The position numbers were made by a program, and so were the translations under genes. Shown one piece after another: positions 22,580-35,100 of a stretch of DNA of 64,000 bases. How positions within the stretch are numbered: the stretch's first letter is position 1; the number at the start of each line of letters is the position of its first letter. Source of the DNA: Vicugna pacos (lineage: Eukaryota; Chordata; Mammalia; Artiodactyla; Camelidae); the NCBI RefSeq assembly GCF_048564905.1, contig NC_132997.1, forward strand, positions 73,358,271-73,422,270, in the 5' to 3' direction. The notes under the pieces are model-generated. The model saw only the letters and a list, made by a program, of their open reading frames with translations, was not told the origin of the DNA and did not search any database.

Positions 22580-22670
22580 TCACCCAGCTCACTTTATAGA
22601 TGAGGAGGGAAATGACTGCCTTAAGGCCACTCCACTAAGAAGCACTAAATCAAGAACCAAGAACAAGAGC
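22580..22670 (-). mobile_element. MIR fragment
   Basis: TTTATAGATGAGGAGGGAAA and TGCCTTAAGGCCACTCCAC. Confidence 0.5.
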
Positions 22671-22689
22671 CTAGGGCTTCTGGCTTCCT

Positions 22690-23060
22690 TCCAGTCCTTT
22701 GCATCTACTGGAATATGACGTAGCCTTTGAAAGGAATTCTAGATGTTCTGTTGTGGAATGTTCACCAGAATATATCCTATGACAAAAGCTAGGTACACAA
22801 CACTGAGTGTAATGTGTTACCATTTGTGATGAAATGGGGGCAAGAAGATTAAGTACATGCATTGTTATAAATATCCGGATATCCCTAGAAGGGTACAAAA
22901 GGAAACAGTGATAATGTTGCCTCTAGAGAAAACTGAAATCAAGAGAGGGAGATTTGCTAATCATTGTATACAGTTTTCTACTATTTGAATGTTTTACTTT
23001 TTGTTGGCATTCATTAAAATAATGAATGAATTGTTTAAGTAAACAGTTTAAAGTCAATGG
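22690..23060 (+). mobile_element. Old L1 3' UTR fragment
   Basis: GTAATGTGTTACCATTTGTG, ATCCCTAGAAGGGTACAAAA and AATGTTGCCTCTAGAGAAAA match the L1M-type 3' UTR. Confidence 0.55.
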
Positions 23061-23099
23061 TTTTTTACTGCCTAAAGTTCAGTGAGTTACAAAAACTCT

Positions 23100-23605
23100 G
23101 CGGGGACTCTGGTCCCACTCTCATCTCTTGCCAAACCTGTCTTGTGCCTTATGCTGCAGGCACACTGAGGTTTTTGCAGTTTCTTTACTCTGCTCATTAA
23201 GTAGAAGTTCTGCCTTTTTTACTTCCATCCTCTCATACCTTTGCTGATCACTGCTTCCAAGACTTATAATATCGTTCCTATCTCCTCTTCATTCCAAGCA
23301 TACACTGTCCTCCATGTTCATTCCAAACATGCCTTCTCCTTAGGGCCTTTCTGTAACACAGATATCTGCATGTTCCCTAACCTCCTTCAGGACTTTGCAT
23401 ACCTCACCTTATAAAACTATGTCCACTGACTGTCACTTTCTATTCTCTTTTTATGTTTATTTTTCTTCACAGCATTTGTTGCCATGTGACTTTGTTGTTC
23501 TTGTTGCTGTTCATTTATTGTATTTATCTCCCCATTAGGATATAAACTCTATATAGAGAGAGCAGACTTTATTTCATTTAGGAAGTAAATATCTAATTGT
23601 GTCTA
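23100..23605 (+). mobile_element. L2 LINE 3' end
   Basis: TTTGCATACCTCACCTTATA, CACAGCATTTGTTGCCATG and ATTAGGATATAAACTCTATA follow the L2 3' end pattern. Confidence 0.55.
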
Positions 23606-23609
23606 GTGT

Positions 23610-25019
23610 GCCCTATTTAATTAGGAAATTAATGAAGAAATGTAATAAACCTGAATTTTGCATTATAGGGATTTTATAATCTAAGACATATTGGGCAAAT
23701 TATATATATATATTCTCTCTCTCACACATACACACACACAAATGAACACTAAAATCCTTTCATCATGTTATGAGGCAAATCCAGAAAATAGTGAGAATGA
23801 TTTCTGAACAATTATCTCCCAGTGAATAACATCTTCAAAGTAGAATCCATTAGAGATGCCTACTTGTTAAAGTGATGATTACAGTCTGTGACCCATTTTT
23901 CTGAAAGGGTTCTTAAATAGGCCCTGGACATTTAAGTTATTGGGAAGCCAAATTATTGTCATAAAGTTGCTTAGTGCACATGAACTGGAACCTGAAGAGG
24001 TAGGTACTATTTAAATTCCCTTATAAATGGCATGGGGCTTTTAGCCCGATGTGGCTCACCTCCCTAGGAAACTAAAATAGGCTAAGGCAGCCTCTCCTGG
24101 GACAACGTTGGGCTAGACTGGGCCCTGCCAACTTCTGCTGCTGAGTTTTCCTTGCCTTGACATTCGTTCCTGCAGCCTTGCTCTCCTGAGCATAAGCATT
24201 GTGTCACAGGGTTCACATACATATTTGTAGCTGTGGATTATGTATGAAGATGTCATTGCAATAAGTAAAACTCAGATTCATGCAACATATTCATCATTTA
24301 ATAGTAGATCTTTATCATCTTCTGGGACAGGATTCTGAGTGAAAAGGTTTGGGTTTCATGATTTATTTATTTTTTTAATACTTAAAGGGGTTGATTTACA
24401 TTCTCAGACATGAGGATCACTGAACGGAACTGATCATCTACTTTTGTGATAGTCTACAAAACTGGTTAAAGTACAATTGATCGCATTTCTTTCTGCTAAT
24501 CACATTTCAGGTCTTCCATCACCTTAATTGACTTTGGAGTGTTTTCAGTTTTGTAGTTTCGTGATTTATGACCACAGATAGTAAAATACATCCACTACAG
24601 ATCTGATGAGCTAGGTTACTAAAGGTAATCTTAACTCCCTTCACTCAAAGCTTCTGGGAATCTCTACAACAAAGAAAATAAGGAGAAAGAGATTAATTAG
24701 GTTTTTAGAAGAAGCAATAGGTTTTAAGGTGGCATTTAAAGGACAGCAGAATTTCACAGATAAAGTGCTTTAGGGGCTGCGGAAACTGAGAAAGCACTTA
24801 TGAGGGGACTGATAATCCCACTGGCAGCCCCTCGGATGTATGGGGCTGTTGCAATGTGAGATGAGGCCGATTGAATCCATGCCTAGAAGAATTTTAAACG
24901 CCAAACTTAGGCATCGGAACTTTCCTCGTCGGGCATCGGGGAGCCGTTGAAGGTTCTCGGCAGGTGAGCAGCATGAGCGAATTGGCCAAAGGAATGATGA
25001 TGAGCATTATAATTTCTCC
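23610..25019. other. Upstream flank of CCNJ, no gene seen
   Basis: AT-rich unique sequence with a short (TA)n/(CA)n patch at 23700-23745. No exon or named repeat was recognised. Confidence 0.4.
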
Positions 25020-25299
25020 AGCGCTCTCTTCCGACCTCTGCCCGCACCTCAGGCCGTCTTCGCGGTAGGTGGTATCGGGGCTCCCGGGCACCCCGAAGCG
25101 CAGGGCCGCGCCGGGCCCTTTAGGGATGCCGCCGGGGCCCACTGGGGCCCGCAAGCCGCGGCCAGTGCTGCACCTGGGCCCGGCCGGGCCGCCGATTGGC
25201 CGGCGCGGGGGTGACCCGGCTGTATCGCGAGACGAGATTGGCAGCGGCGGGGCGCATGTGCCCCCGCGCTGGCTTTGTACGCGGAGCCGCCTGCCGGTC

Positions 25300-25440
25300 C
25301 TTTAACAATGGGCGGCGCGAGCGCCCCGGCCCTGGGCCCGAGCTGAGGCCGGCTCTTTGCGGCCGACTGTCCGCGGCATGAGCGGGGCCGGCGTTCCCCG
25401 CACGCCGGCGGGGCTGGGCCTGTGAGGGCCGCGGTTCCGG
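25300..25440 (+). other. CCNJ: CCNJ noncoding exon 1 (5' end approximate)
   Basis: A good donor, CCGG|GTAAGGG, starts at 25441 in the CpG island. The next acceptor, GTCTTACAG, ends at 26082, so the 5' UTR would be split by a 642-bp intron. An upstream ORF (ATG at 25378, TGA at 25423-25425, 15 codons) lies inside this exon. The 5' limit is a guess. Confidence 0.6.
25378..25425 (+). promoter_or_regulatory. Short upstream ORF in CCNJ 5' UTR
   Basis: The ATG has G at -3 and A at +4. Fifteen codons (MSGAGVPRTPAGLGL) are followed by TGA. It ends before the exon 1 donor, so it does not overlap the cyclin start. If included in the mRNA it could lower translation of CCNJ. Confidence 0.45.
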
Positions 25441-26082
25441 GTAAGGGAGGCCGCCGTGGGAACCGGCAGGCCTGGGCTGGTCGCGGGGCACCGGACCCTC
25501 CCGGCCCGGCCTTTTGTTAGCCTTTCTGGGGCCGCGCGATCCCGTGCGCTCCTCAGGACGGGGAGGCGGCGGCCTGAGTGCGCGCTGGGCCCGGCCGGGC
25601 CGTGGGGAGGCTCTCAGGGAGGAGCGCGCGCCCGACCGTCTGCAGCGGGGACCCGGAGCCGGGCGGGCGTTCGTCTCCAGGTTTTCGGCGAAAGGTTTAT
25701 ACCTCAGGGAGGCTGTGACCCATGTCAAGTCTCCGCTCCTCAGGAGAGAATTCGAACTCGGGACGCGTGGAGCCCGAAGCCGGGCCTCCCGTCCAGCTTT
25801 CCCGAGCACGCGCCTGGGTCTGCGCCTTGGGAAATTGGGTCCAAGTTGGTCCCCTTTTGCCCGGCACCGGTCTGGCAGTTCTCGAAACCAGCCGGCTCCT
25901 GCGGACTGGGTGGCTCGGCCTTAGGAGCAGCGTCAGGGAATTGGTTTGGGTCAGCGCTGCTTTTAGGACAGCAAGATGAACAGCCACTCAGGGTGGCCTG
26001 AGGTCACACCCCTGGGGGGGGGTGGCGCGGAGGGTCGCGTGGAGGGAGCTGGCAGTGACCGCGTCTGGGGTGTGTCTTACAG

Positions 26083-26192
26083 ACTGAAGTTGCCGCGTCT
26101 GGCCAGGCGCGCCGCCCGGTCCCATGGAGCTGGAGGGGCAGTGGTGGCGGGGACAGCTGGCTGCCGATATCCATCAAGCTCTTCGGTACAAG
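26083..26192 (+). CDS. CCNJ: CCNJ exon 2 (start codon exon)
   Basis: The acceptor GTCTTACAG ends at 26082; the 5' UTR part is 26083-26123 and coding runs 26124-26192 ([20 protein letters not shown] and RYK). The donor GTAACC is in phase 0. The ATG has C at -3 and G at +4, a moderate context. Confidence 0.93.
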
Positions 26193-29100
26193 GTAACCCT
26201 GATGCCCCGACCTTTCCATTCGGTGTCTTATGCCAGTTGGTATGAATCTCGGCCCCTTGGAAAGCCCGTTCAGGGTCTTGAACCACAAGTTTCCAGACCA
26301 GAAAAGGCGAGTTTGCTTATTTGCTCAAGGTTAATTAACTTCTTGGCTTTTCCCCTGGGTTGTATCAGAAGAACCTGAAACTTAAATGAGGAGGGTGGGG
26401 CGTAGTTAGTGGGAGAGGGAAAGTGTGAAGGGACGTTCTGATGTTCTAGTTTCCAGGTGGAACATGGATTTGATACTGTATTTAAAAAGATACGTGTGCT
26501 GGCGTTTTATTGGGCAGAGCAGTCCTTCTTTATTCTATAATTGCTGTTGCGTTCAGCTGTATGTCAGTTTTGTACAAAAATAAATGCCCCGGTCTTTCCA
26601 CTAACTTGCTGTGAGACATTGGACAAATTCCTTAATTTTCTGTTTCCCAATTTCCTCATCTGTAAAATGATTAATAATAGAACGTGCTTCATGGGGCGAT
26701 TGTGAAGATTGCCCCATAAATGAGGTAATAGTATACATGTGCTCAGAAAGTGCTTGGCATATAGTAGGCACTAAGAAAGTGGTAACTTGTTATTCTCTAC
26801 CCTTGAAACCCCAAGATTGGGGGTTGTTCAGAAAGCCTTAAGATAGGAGTTAGTAAGCTGATATCAAAGGCAGGGAGTAGACCTAGTATATTTTAAAGAT
26901 ACTGGGGAAAAAATATACTGGCAAAATGCAAAGTCTGTGTATTGTTGCTCATAGGTAACAATTTTACTCCTTTGTCACATCTCAGTGTAATGTCAGCTCT
27001 GCATCTTTGATAACCAGAAGAGACCAGATCCAAAATAAACTCTAATTTGACTCAGTGAATGGCTACCTCTGTCCATGGTGAAATTATGTTTAGAAAGTGG
27101 GAAAGAGGCAAAACACCTGACTCTTTAATAAAAAGACTGCTGACTGTTGGAGTTGAGAGATCTTAGGATGATAATGTACTTGTATTTTGTTTTTGTTGTT
27201 GTTGTTGTTGTTGTCGTTGTTTTGTTTAACCAGGTTAAGTAGATTAGAAAACCTAATTCTGACTTAAATTGTTGCAGTTGTATTCTTTTCTGAAGTTTGA
27301 GATTTCTAAATTCTGCTTATTAGTCTCTTGGACACACTAAATACATCTCAGCCCTCTAAGAGGTTGTTTGTACCACGGAGAAGTCTCAACTGTGGAATGG
27401 TCCTTTGGAATGTTAAGAAGAGTTGCAGGTTTTCCACTTTGAAAATTGTCCAAATACTTTTGTTTTTTTTTCATATGTTGTCTTTCAGTTTTAAATGTTC
27501 TTATTTTCTGAGTGTCAACTCTTTATCCCTCTGGCATGTGGTGAAATTAATATTTGATGTTAATAATACATGTATTTTTTAATGACATGAGACAAAATAT
27601 TTTTCTTGGTGATTTCCATGGTTTTTGATTCTTATATTTTATGTGTAATTTTAATTCTGAGTGATTGCCTGAATTAATTTTGTCAGTTGAGGTTGGAAGT
27701 GGGTGGAAGTGGATTTTTTTTTTCTCAAGTAGATTTATTGAATGTTTTGGGATATTAGGCTCTGAAGAGAATCCAAGGAATAAGACACAACCTGTATTAA
27801 AGTTACGTACAGACTATCAGAGGATGAGATAGTGTGGGGACTGAAAGAATGCCACTGAAAGTTGTCTTGGGCTGCCTGTGGTGTGGCATGTTACCGTGGG
27901 TTGTCTTTATTTTATCTTTAAATATTGTATAAGCCACATTCTTGTGATTTGACACAGTGGCCACACTTTATTAAAAAATTGTTAATCAGTAAAACTTGAA
28001 CCTATGAAACTGTAGAGACCATTGTTTGTAGTACACTGAAGTCAAGGAAAGTTGAAATGAACTGTTCTCATAGAGAATGCATGTTAATTCCAGTCTATTA
28101 ATTAGGTGATTTAGTTGGGTAGTCATATGCTTATTTATTTACTCAACATATTTGCATGCCTGCAATATACAGGGTGCTATGCCAGATGTTAGAATGGTAA
28201 CAGTGAATGAGACAGACGTGATCCCTGCCTTTATGGAGTCTAATCTCATAATTCAGAGCTTCTGAATTTAGGTCTTCCTTTGGGCAGCTGCCATTCAGGC
28301 ACAATGGAAGGTGTTCTATGTTTAGACCCAAGGTTTATAGAGGAATAATTGGTATGACCAGCAGTGCATCTGCTAGGGAAGAGTAAAAATTGCAACAAAT
28401 GAAAATCCTCTTCAACCCCCAATGCCAGCTGTACTGTTTTTGTAAAATGTAATTACCCCCTGCCCGCCCCCACTAAAGAAACCTACAGAGCAGCTGTCCT
28501 CTTATACCCTCTGTCTTCTTCTCTTTCTTCTCATTGTTTTGCTGTGTACATTAGTGTTTTAGGATGCTTGGGGAAGTATTTTCAGGAGGCTTTATAACAG
28601 AGGGGAACAATGCAAACTTTGTGAGAAACATCAAGAAAATATCTCACACAGTTACTCCTTCCATGCCTTTGTTTCCATCCTGGCTGGACATTTAAACCAT
28701 TCTGGGAAGGGGATGGCATTTGGGGTCGTGAGTTGATGAGGACCTGAGACTGGAGATATGTTTAGGTCTTTTGTGCTTTGGTCCTATGGGATCCTAAGAA
28801 GCGGAGGGAAACAAGAATGTTCAATTCTAGGGGATCAGGAATAGACATTAGAAAAAAATTCGTAAGCTGAGAGAAGCATAGGTCATTTTCTCATGCATAT
28901 AACTGCAGTACCTGGACAAAAATAACTAAATCTGACAGTCATTTGATAAGCCCTTGTACTTTAATTTAATTTAAATTAATATAAAGAGAATGTATTGGAC
29001 ACATTGTTAAAAATTCCTAGTGATGGAGATTGGCGTTCTTACCTTTGTTTTGTCTTCATTTAGCAAAATTAATACAGGTAAAAATAAAGTCCACCAGTGT

Positions 29101-32100
29101 CTTCCACCTGTGTTTCCCAGTGAGTCTTTTAGACCTTGTTTAGGCCTCTTTTACAGAAAGCCTACCCTGGCTTTGTTTTTTTCCCAGCATCTCACCCCCT
29201 GAGCTGGGTTAGATCTCTCTCCACAGTGTTCCTGTAATACCCCATGATTACTACCTTATAGTGTGATAATCTCTGTATTTTGGTTCACTTGCTAGAAAGA
29301 GGCTTTAAACTGTTTTCCAGCTTTTACCACTTGGGTTAGCACAGTGTCTCCTGCATGGAAGGTGCTCAATAAATCTGACATGATTACAGTAAAGAAAGGT
29401 GAAGTTTGAAACTGAAACTCATCTGCACCATTGTAAAGATCTACAGAAATGGTAGAAAAGAAAAACTCTAGAGCCTACATGAAAAATCAACATGTTGCCT
29501 TTATTTGGAGAAATTAGTATTTTTCTCTTCAAAGAGTCAAGCAAGCCTAAACCAATGTTTTTTCTTCAGTAGTAATTTTTGATGCTCTTCTTACTTATAC
29601 AAACATTAAAAACACAAAATGGCCCATTAGTGCATCTACCAAATAACTCTCACTAATACATATTTTTTAAAGTGATACATGCATATGGTTTTTAAAAATT
29701 TTGGATAGTATCAGGTTTAAAATGAGCTTTTCCCAACCCTCACTGTTCCCTTATTCCCCAAGGTTACCAGCATTATTTTTCCTGAAAAGATACCCAATAA
29801 ATTAGTTTATCTACAAATATAATTTTTTTGTTGTTGATATAAGAGGTCATAAATATATATTTATTGTTCTGTACCTTCCTTCCACCCCAATCTCATTCAG
29901 TTTATCAAAATTTTCCATATCAACACATAGGTCTACTGTCCATTATTTTAATATCCCCATTGAATCCATGTCCCATAGTTCATTTAATCAGTTCCCTGTT
30001 GAGAGATATCAAGCTTTTTTTAAATTACACCTTTTATTTTGAGATAATTATAGGTTCACATGCAACTTTAAGAAATGATAGCATGAGATCCCCTGTACCC
30101 TTTACCTTCACAGTTTCTCCCGGTGGTAATGTCTTGCAAAACTATAGTACGGTGATCACAACGGGACAGAATTGACATTGATACAGTCAAGATCCAGGAC
30201 ATTTTTTGTATATTTATCACCACAAAGATCTCTCATGTTACCCTTTTATAGGCATATCTTCTTCCCTCCCATTCTCATGTCCCCCCTTAACCTCTGGCAA
30301 CCACTAATCTGTTTTTTATTTTTAATTTTGTGATTTCAAGAACGTTACATAAATGGAATTATACAGTATGTAACCTTTTCGGATTGGCCTTATCCACTCA
30401 ACATAATTCTCTGGAGAGCCATCCAGGTTTTTGACATTAAGATTTTTTTGTTCCACCATTTTGCTATTAAAAACAGTGCTGCAAAGGACCTCCTTATATG
30501 TAGGGTATAGGCCTAGTAGGGCCCTAGGCTTAGTGTTGGTAGATTAAAGGGTATTTGTAGTCTGCATTTTCAAAAATTAGTATTACCTCATTGCCCACCA
30601 AAAAGTTTTGTCACTTGCAATCTGACAAAACATTTATATGAGCTCCTATATCCACTCTTGATAGCATAAGCAAAAGTTAATAAAATATAATCTGGTAAGT
30701 AAAACACTATATACTCATTGCTGTGTCCAGGACCCCTGTGGGTACTGAAATCTGAGGATGCTTGTCTCCAAACGGAGTAGTATTTGCACGTATCCTACAC
30801 ACATCCTTACACATACTTTAAATCCTCTCTAGATGACTTAATCATCTATGTTGTAGCATATATCAGAATTTCATTCCTTTTAAAGGCTGAATAATATTCT
30901 ATTGTATGTATATACTGCATTTTGTTTATCAGTTCATTTGTTGATGGACACTTGGGTTGTTTGTTTCCAATTTTAGCTATTGTAGATAATGCTGCTATGA
31001 ATATGGATGTACAAATATCTGTTTTTTTGAGTCCCTACTTTAACTTAATTGCTGGATCATATAGTAATTCTACTTTTAATTTTTTTTGAGGAATTGAAAT
31101 ACTGTTCTTCACAGTGTCTACACAATTTTATATTCCTACCAATACAGAACGGTTCCAATTTCTCTACATCTTTGTCAACATTTGTTAGTTTCTGTTTTCC
31201 AGGTTTTGTTTTTTTGAAGTTTTTTAACAATAGCAGTCCTAATTGGTATGAACTGGTATCTCATAATGGTTTTGATTTGCATTTCCTGAATGATTAATGA
31301 TGTTGAGCATCTTTGTAGTGCTTATCGGCCATTTGTATATCTTCTTTGGAGAAATGTTTATTCAAGTCCTTTGAATACACCGTACCAGACATATGATTTG
31401 CATGCATTTTCTCCTGTTCAGTGGGTTGCCTTTTCACTCTGTTGAGAGTGTCCTTTGATGCACTAAAGTTTTCATTTTGATGAAGTCTAATTTCTTTTTT
31501 CTTTTTTTTTTTTTTTTTGGCCTATGCTTTCAGGGTCATATTCTTGTTACTTCCTTCCATTGTGATACCTTTTGGGTTTAGGGTGGTATTATGCTGAACT
31601 CATAAAACAAATTTAGAACCTTTCCATCTTTCTCTATATTCTTTTTTTTTTTTTTTGATCTTTTTTTTTTTTTTTTGTGGGAGGAGGTAATTAGGTTTAC
31701 TTATTTACTTTTGATGGAGGTACTGGGGATTGAACCCAGGACCTTGTGCATGCTAAGCACGCACTCTACCACTGAGCTATACCCTCCTCCCTCTTTCTCT
31801 ATATTCTTGAAATATTTTAGTAGTACAGAAATTTCCTAATTAAAAAAAAAAAAGAGCTCAGATAATTCCGAGATTGAATAGTGACGATGGGAAAAATTTT
31901 AGATGTATGAAAAGGTGATGGCAAAGGAGAGATCATTAAATTACTGAAAGAGAAACATGATTAGAAGAAATTAGTGGATGAATACTAGTCTCTACCTTCC
32001 ACATCCCTGCAAATATAATATAGCGTGCATCATACAAGGACCGTATCCATTTATCTGCTACCTTCTAACCAAAAGCTTTTAGCTTCTTGGAGGGGGTGTG

Positions 32101-35100
32101 TGTATGGTTGGTATTTTGGTGATGATGTTTTTTTCTGAAAACACCTGGTAGGGAAAACAAGATTCCCTTATTTAAAAATCATGCTAGAATGTATTTATTC
32201 TATAATGCAAGACACACCTTTAAGCAGTCACATCAGATGTGGTTAAGAATAAGGAGAAAAGTTTGGCTTTAAATTTTAAATGCCATTCATTATCTTTCCA
32301 CTCATTTTTGTGTTTCACTTGAGGAAAGTGTGTTTTAGGCACTTGAATCAATATATTGAGGGAAAAGTGTTGTCTTTGCATTGTGGGGATACTTCTCCTA
32401 CAGGCTATCTTAGACTAAATGTTGTTCCTCTTGATTTAGGAGCTGAAATTGCCTTCCTATAAAGGCCAGTCCCCTCAACTAAGTCTCAGAAGGTATTTTG
32501 CTGACTTGATTGCCATTGTGAGTAATCGTTTCACACTCTGCCCTTCTGCTCGACATCTTGCTGTCTATTTGCTGGACCTGTTTATGGATCGGTATGACAT
32601 CTCTATCCAGCAGCTGCATTTAGTTGCACTTTCCTGTCTGCTTCTAGCAAGTAAGTATGAGTCTGGTCTACACGAGTGAAGATTTCCATTGTTCTTAATA
32701 ACATAAATTTATGTAGAACTCAGTGAAACATCACCAAATTCCATTCATTCCAGTTTACTAGTATCAGAAAGTTTATGTTGAAAGTGCTTCTTTTTGGCAT
32801 AGTAATTCTAAACCAGGCATTAAAAAGTGGCTCTGGAGTCTTGTAAAAACACAAGTGCCTGAGCCCTACATCCTGAAGATTCTGATACAGATGTCTAGGC
32901 CACTCCAGATCTACTGACTCCGAATCTACATCATGGGACCTGGATGTTTTTAAAAGTTATAAAGGTGATTCTGATGTACATTTCCAGTTGAGAACCAAGG
33001 CCTTAAAGCAGTAGTTCTCAACCACGAGCAGCTGTGCCCCACAGGGGATCCTTGGCAATGTGTGGAGACAGTTTAGTTTGCTGCCACAGCCTGGGAGAAA
33101 GCTAAACATCTGCAGTGCATAGGACAACCCCCAACAACAAAGAATTCTCTTGCCCGAAGTGTCAGTGGAGCTTAGGTTGAGAAACTCTAAGAGATACCAT
33201 ATTCTTGTGTTGTTAGAATACCTTCTGCTACTATGTAATGAGTTGGCTTAATGAACATGCAATTGCTACAAATGTGAAAATGTCTGTTTTTGCAGTAGGC
33301 ACAACTGTATAGTAATCTGTAAGGTAGCATCTGATAATGGGCTTTTTGGTGCCTCTTTGTCTTAACATCTTCCTGGAACTCATTTCATTGTTTGTTGGTA
33401 CCGTGACTAAAGAGAAGGAGGGTGAGTAAAGGTACTGAAATGAGTTTTTCTTCTTAGTAATGTGAACAATAGTATTTGATATTGAAGTTGAGTCCATTAT
33501 GTAGTTTTTATATTATTCATGTCATTACAATGAAAGTTTAAGTCCCACTTAAAGTAACAGTTAGAACTATTGACTGCCTTCACCTCTAACCCCCACTTGA
33601 TTTGGGATCCACTGTGGCTGCTAAGGAACATGCCCCCCTCTGCTCTGCCACCAGAGTTCTTTCTAAAACACCTTTGCACTTTGACGCAAATAAACCTAAA
33701 ACCAAATGCAGGCCTATGTGGTATCATTTCTGGTTCTAATCTCTTAGATTTTCTTTTGAGCCCTTATTTTTCTTTTGAGCTGATCACCTCAAGTCCGTAT
33801 TTTATCTCCTTGAAGGTCTTTTTGTAAGTTATTTCAAATCCTTTGTGGACCAGGCTGAATATATATAAACACAGCCCCAGTGATGACTTCCCATTGCCGG
33901 TGGGTTGAGGTGGAAACTCCTTAATGTAACACTTAGAACCTTTCATCTGGACCCCGCCAGCTTTCTAGTTTTATTTTCCAACCCTGTCCCCATGTAACTA
34001 GAGCCAAATTCTTACCAGAATACTATTTTCTAAACATCTGCATTTCTCCTTTAATCTGTTGTCCTCTCCGGTCCAGACACATCACCTGCACCTCTCCCCA
34101 CCACCCAGAAAGCCAGAGAGGTAATGCTTATACATTTATAATTAGCCTTTAATTAAGGTTTCATCCTCATAAGCAGTCATGTGTATAATTCTGCATGTGT
34201 TTCACCACCGTCTATGAAGCCCTTTGTGGTTTAACAGTTTTCATGGGATTGGAAAAACCCATACTGGACAAGTCAGATGTATGAGAATCCATATGGAATG
34301 GCTTCTTGTTATCCTATCAAATGTTAGTTTATACAGGATGAGTTTATAGTACAGAGACACTGGAAATCAAACATGCAAGTTAGGTTATTTTAAAAACTAG
34401 AGAGCATGAAAAATGATTTTTTGCTTGCCATGGCCATCACTGTCCTTTTACTTCTACCAGGACCCACTTGGTCTGTGCCTGGACTGTGAAATTACGAATG
34501 GTGAATAGTCAGTTCATAAACTGACTTACATTTGTGCCTAAAATTTACAAGTAACTTACTAAATGACTTGGGGGTTATAAAAGATATTCATAAAGTACAT
34601 GTCATTACCAAAGTTCACTTGAGAATTCAAGTTGAATAATCTAGTAAGAATTCTGGCCACCACGTAGTGCTTGGCATTGGTGCCAAGTTTCTGCAGTTTC
34701 CAGTTTGGGGAAAGGACACTTTATTTATACACCATCTTAGGTTGGTTGGAATGGAGTTCTCAGTTGTTCTTGGTTTTAAATTATCTATTACTGTTAGCTT
34801 AAGGTCATGATCAACTTATTTTATTGAAGATTATTTGATTTGATCTATGTGGTAATATGTAGTTACTTTTGGCTCATTTTCCAGGAACTCGGCTTTAGGA
34901 TTTGTATTGCTGTGGTTGAGATGTGAATTGTTTATCACCTATAGCTGAGTCAGATACTTCCTCCTTTTGTTCTACTGACCCCTTCACCACCCCTTTTTCC
35001 CTCAGAGAATTGCTTTTTCATTGTTCCTTTTCCACTGGAGAGTAGGAAGGTGGGAGACAGATATCCCCAGGGTCTCAGCTCCTCCCAAGCAGGCAGTGGT

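Larger units (their letters stand above)
25020..26150 (+). promoter_or_regulatory. CCNJ: CpG-island promoter of CCNJ
   Basis: The sequence becomes strongly GC- and CpG-rich here after AT-rich flanks, and no TATA box was found. Upstream of exon 1 lie inverted CCAAT boxes (ATTGG at 25195-25199 and 25237-25241) with a TATCGCGAGA element between them (25223-25232), and a GGGCGGCGCG site near 25310. The CGCG core TCGCGAGA matches most of the palindrome bound by BANP/ZBTB33. This architecture fits a broad housekeeping or cell-cycle-type promoter. The exact start site is not determined. Confidence 0.85.

Noticed and set aside
25120-25809. A 229-codon reading frame on the - strand and several on + across the CCNJ CpG island
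   Set aside because: GC-rich DNA lacks stops. The peptides are Arg/Pro/Ala-rich with no recognisable domain, and the region fits a promoter and 5' UTR.
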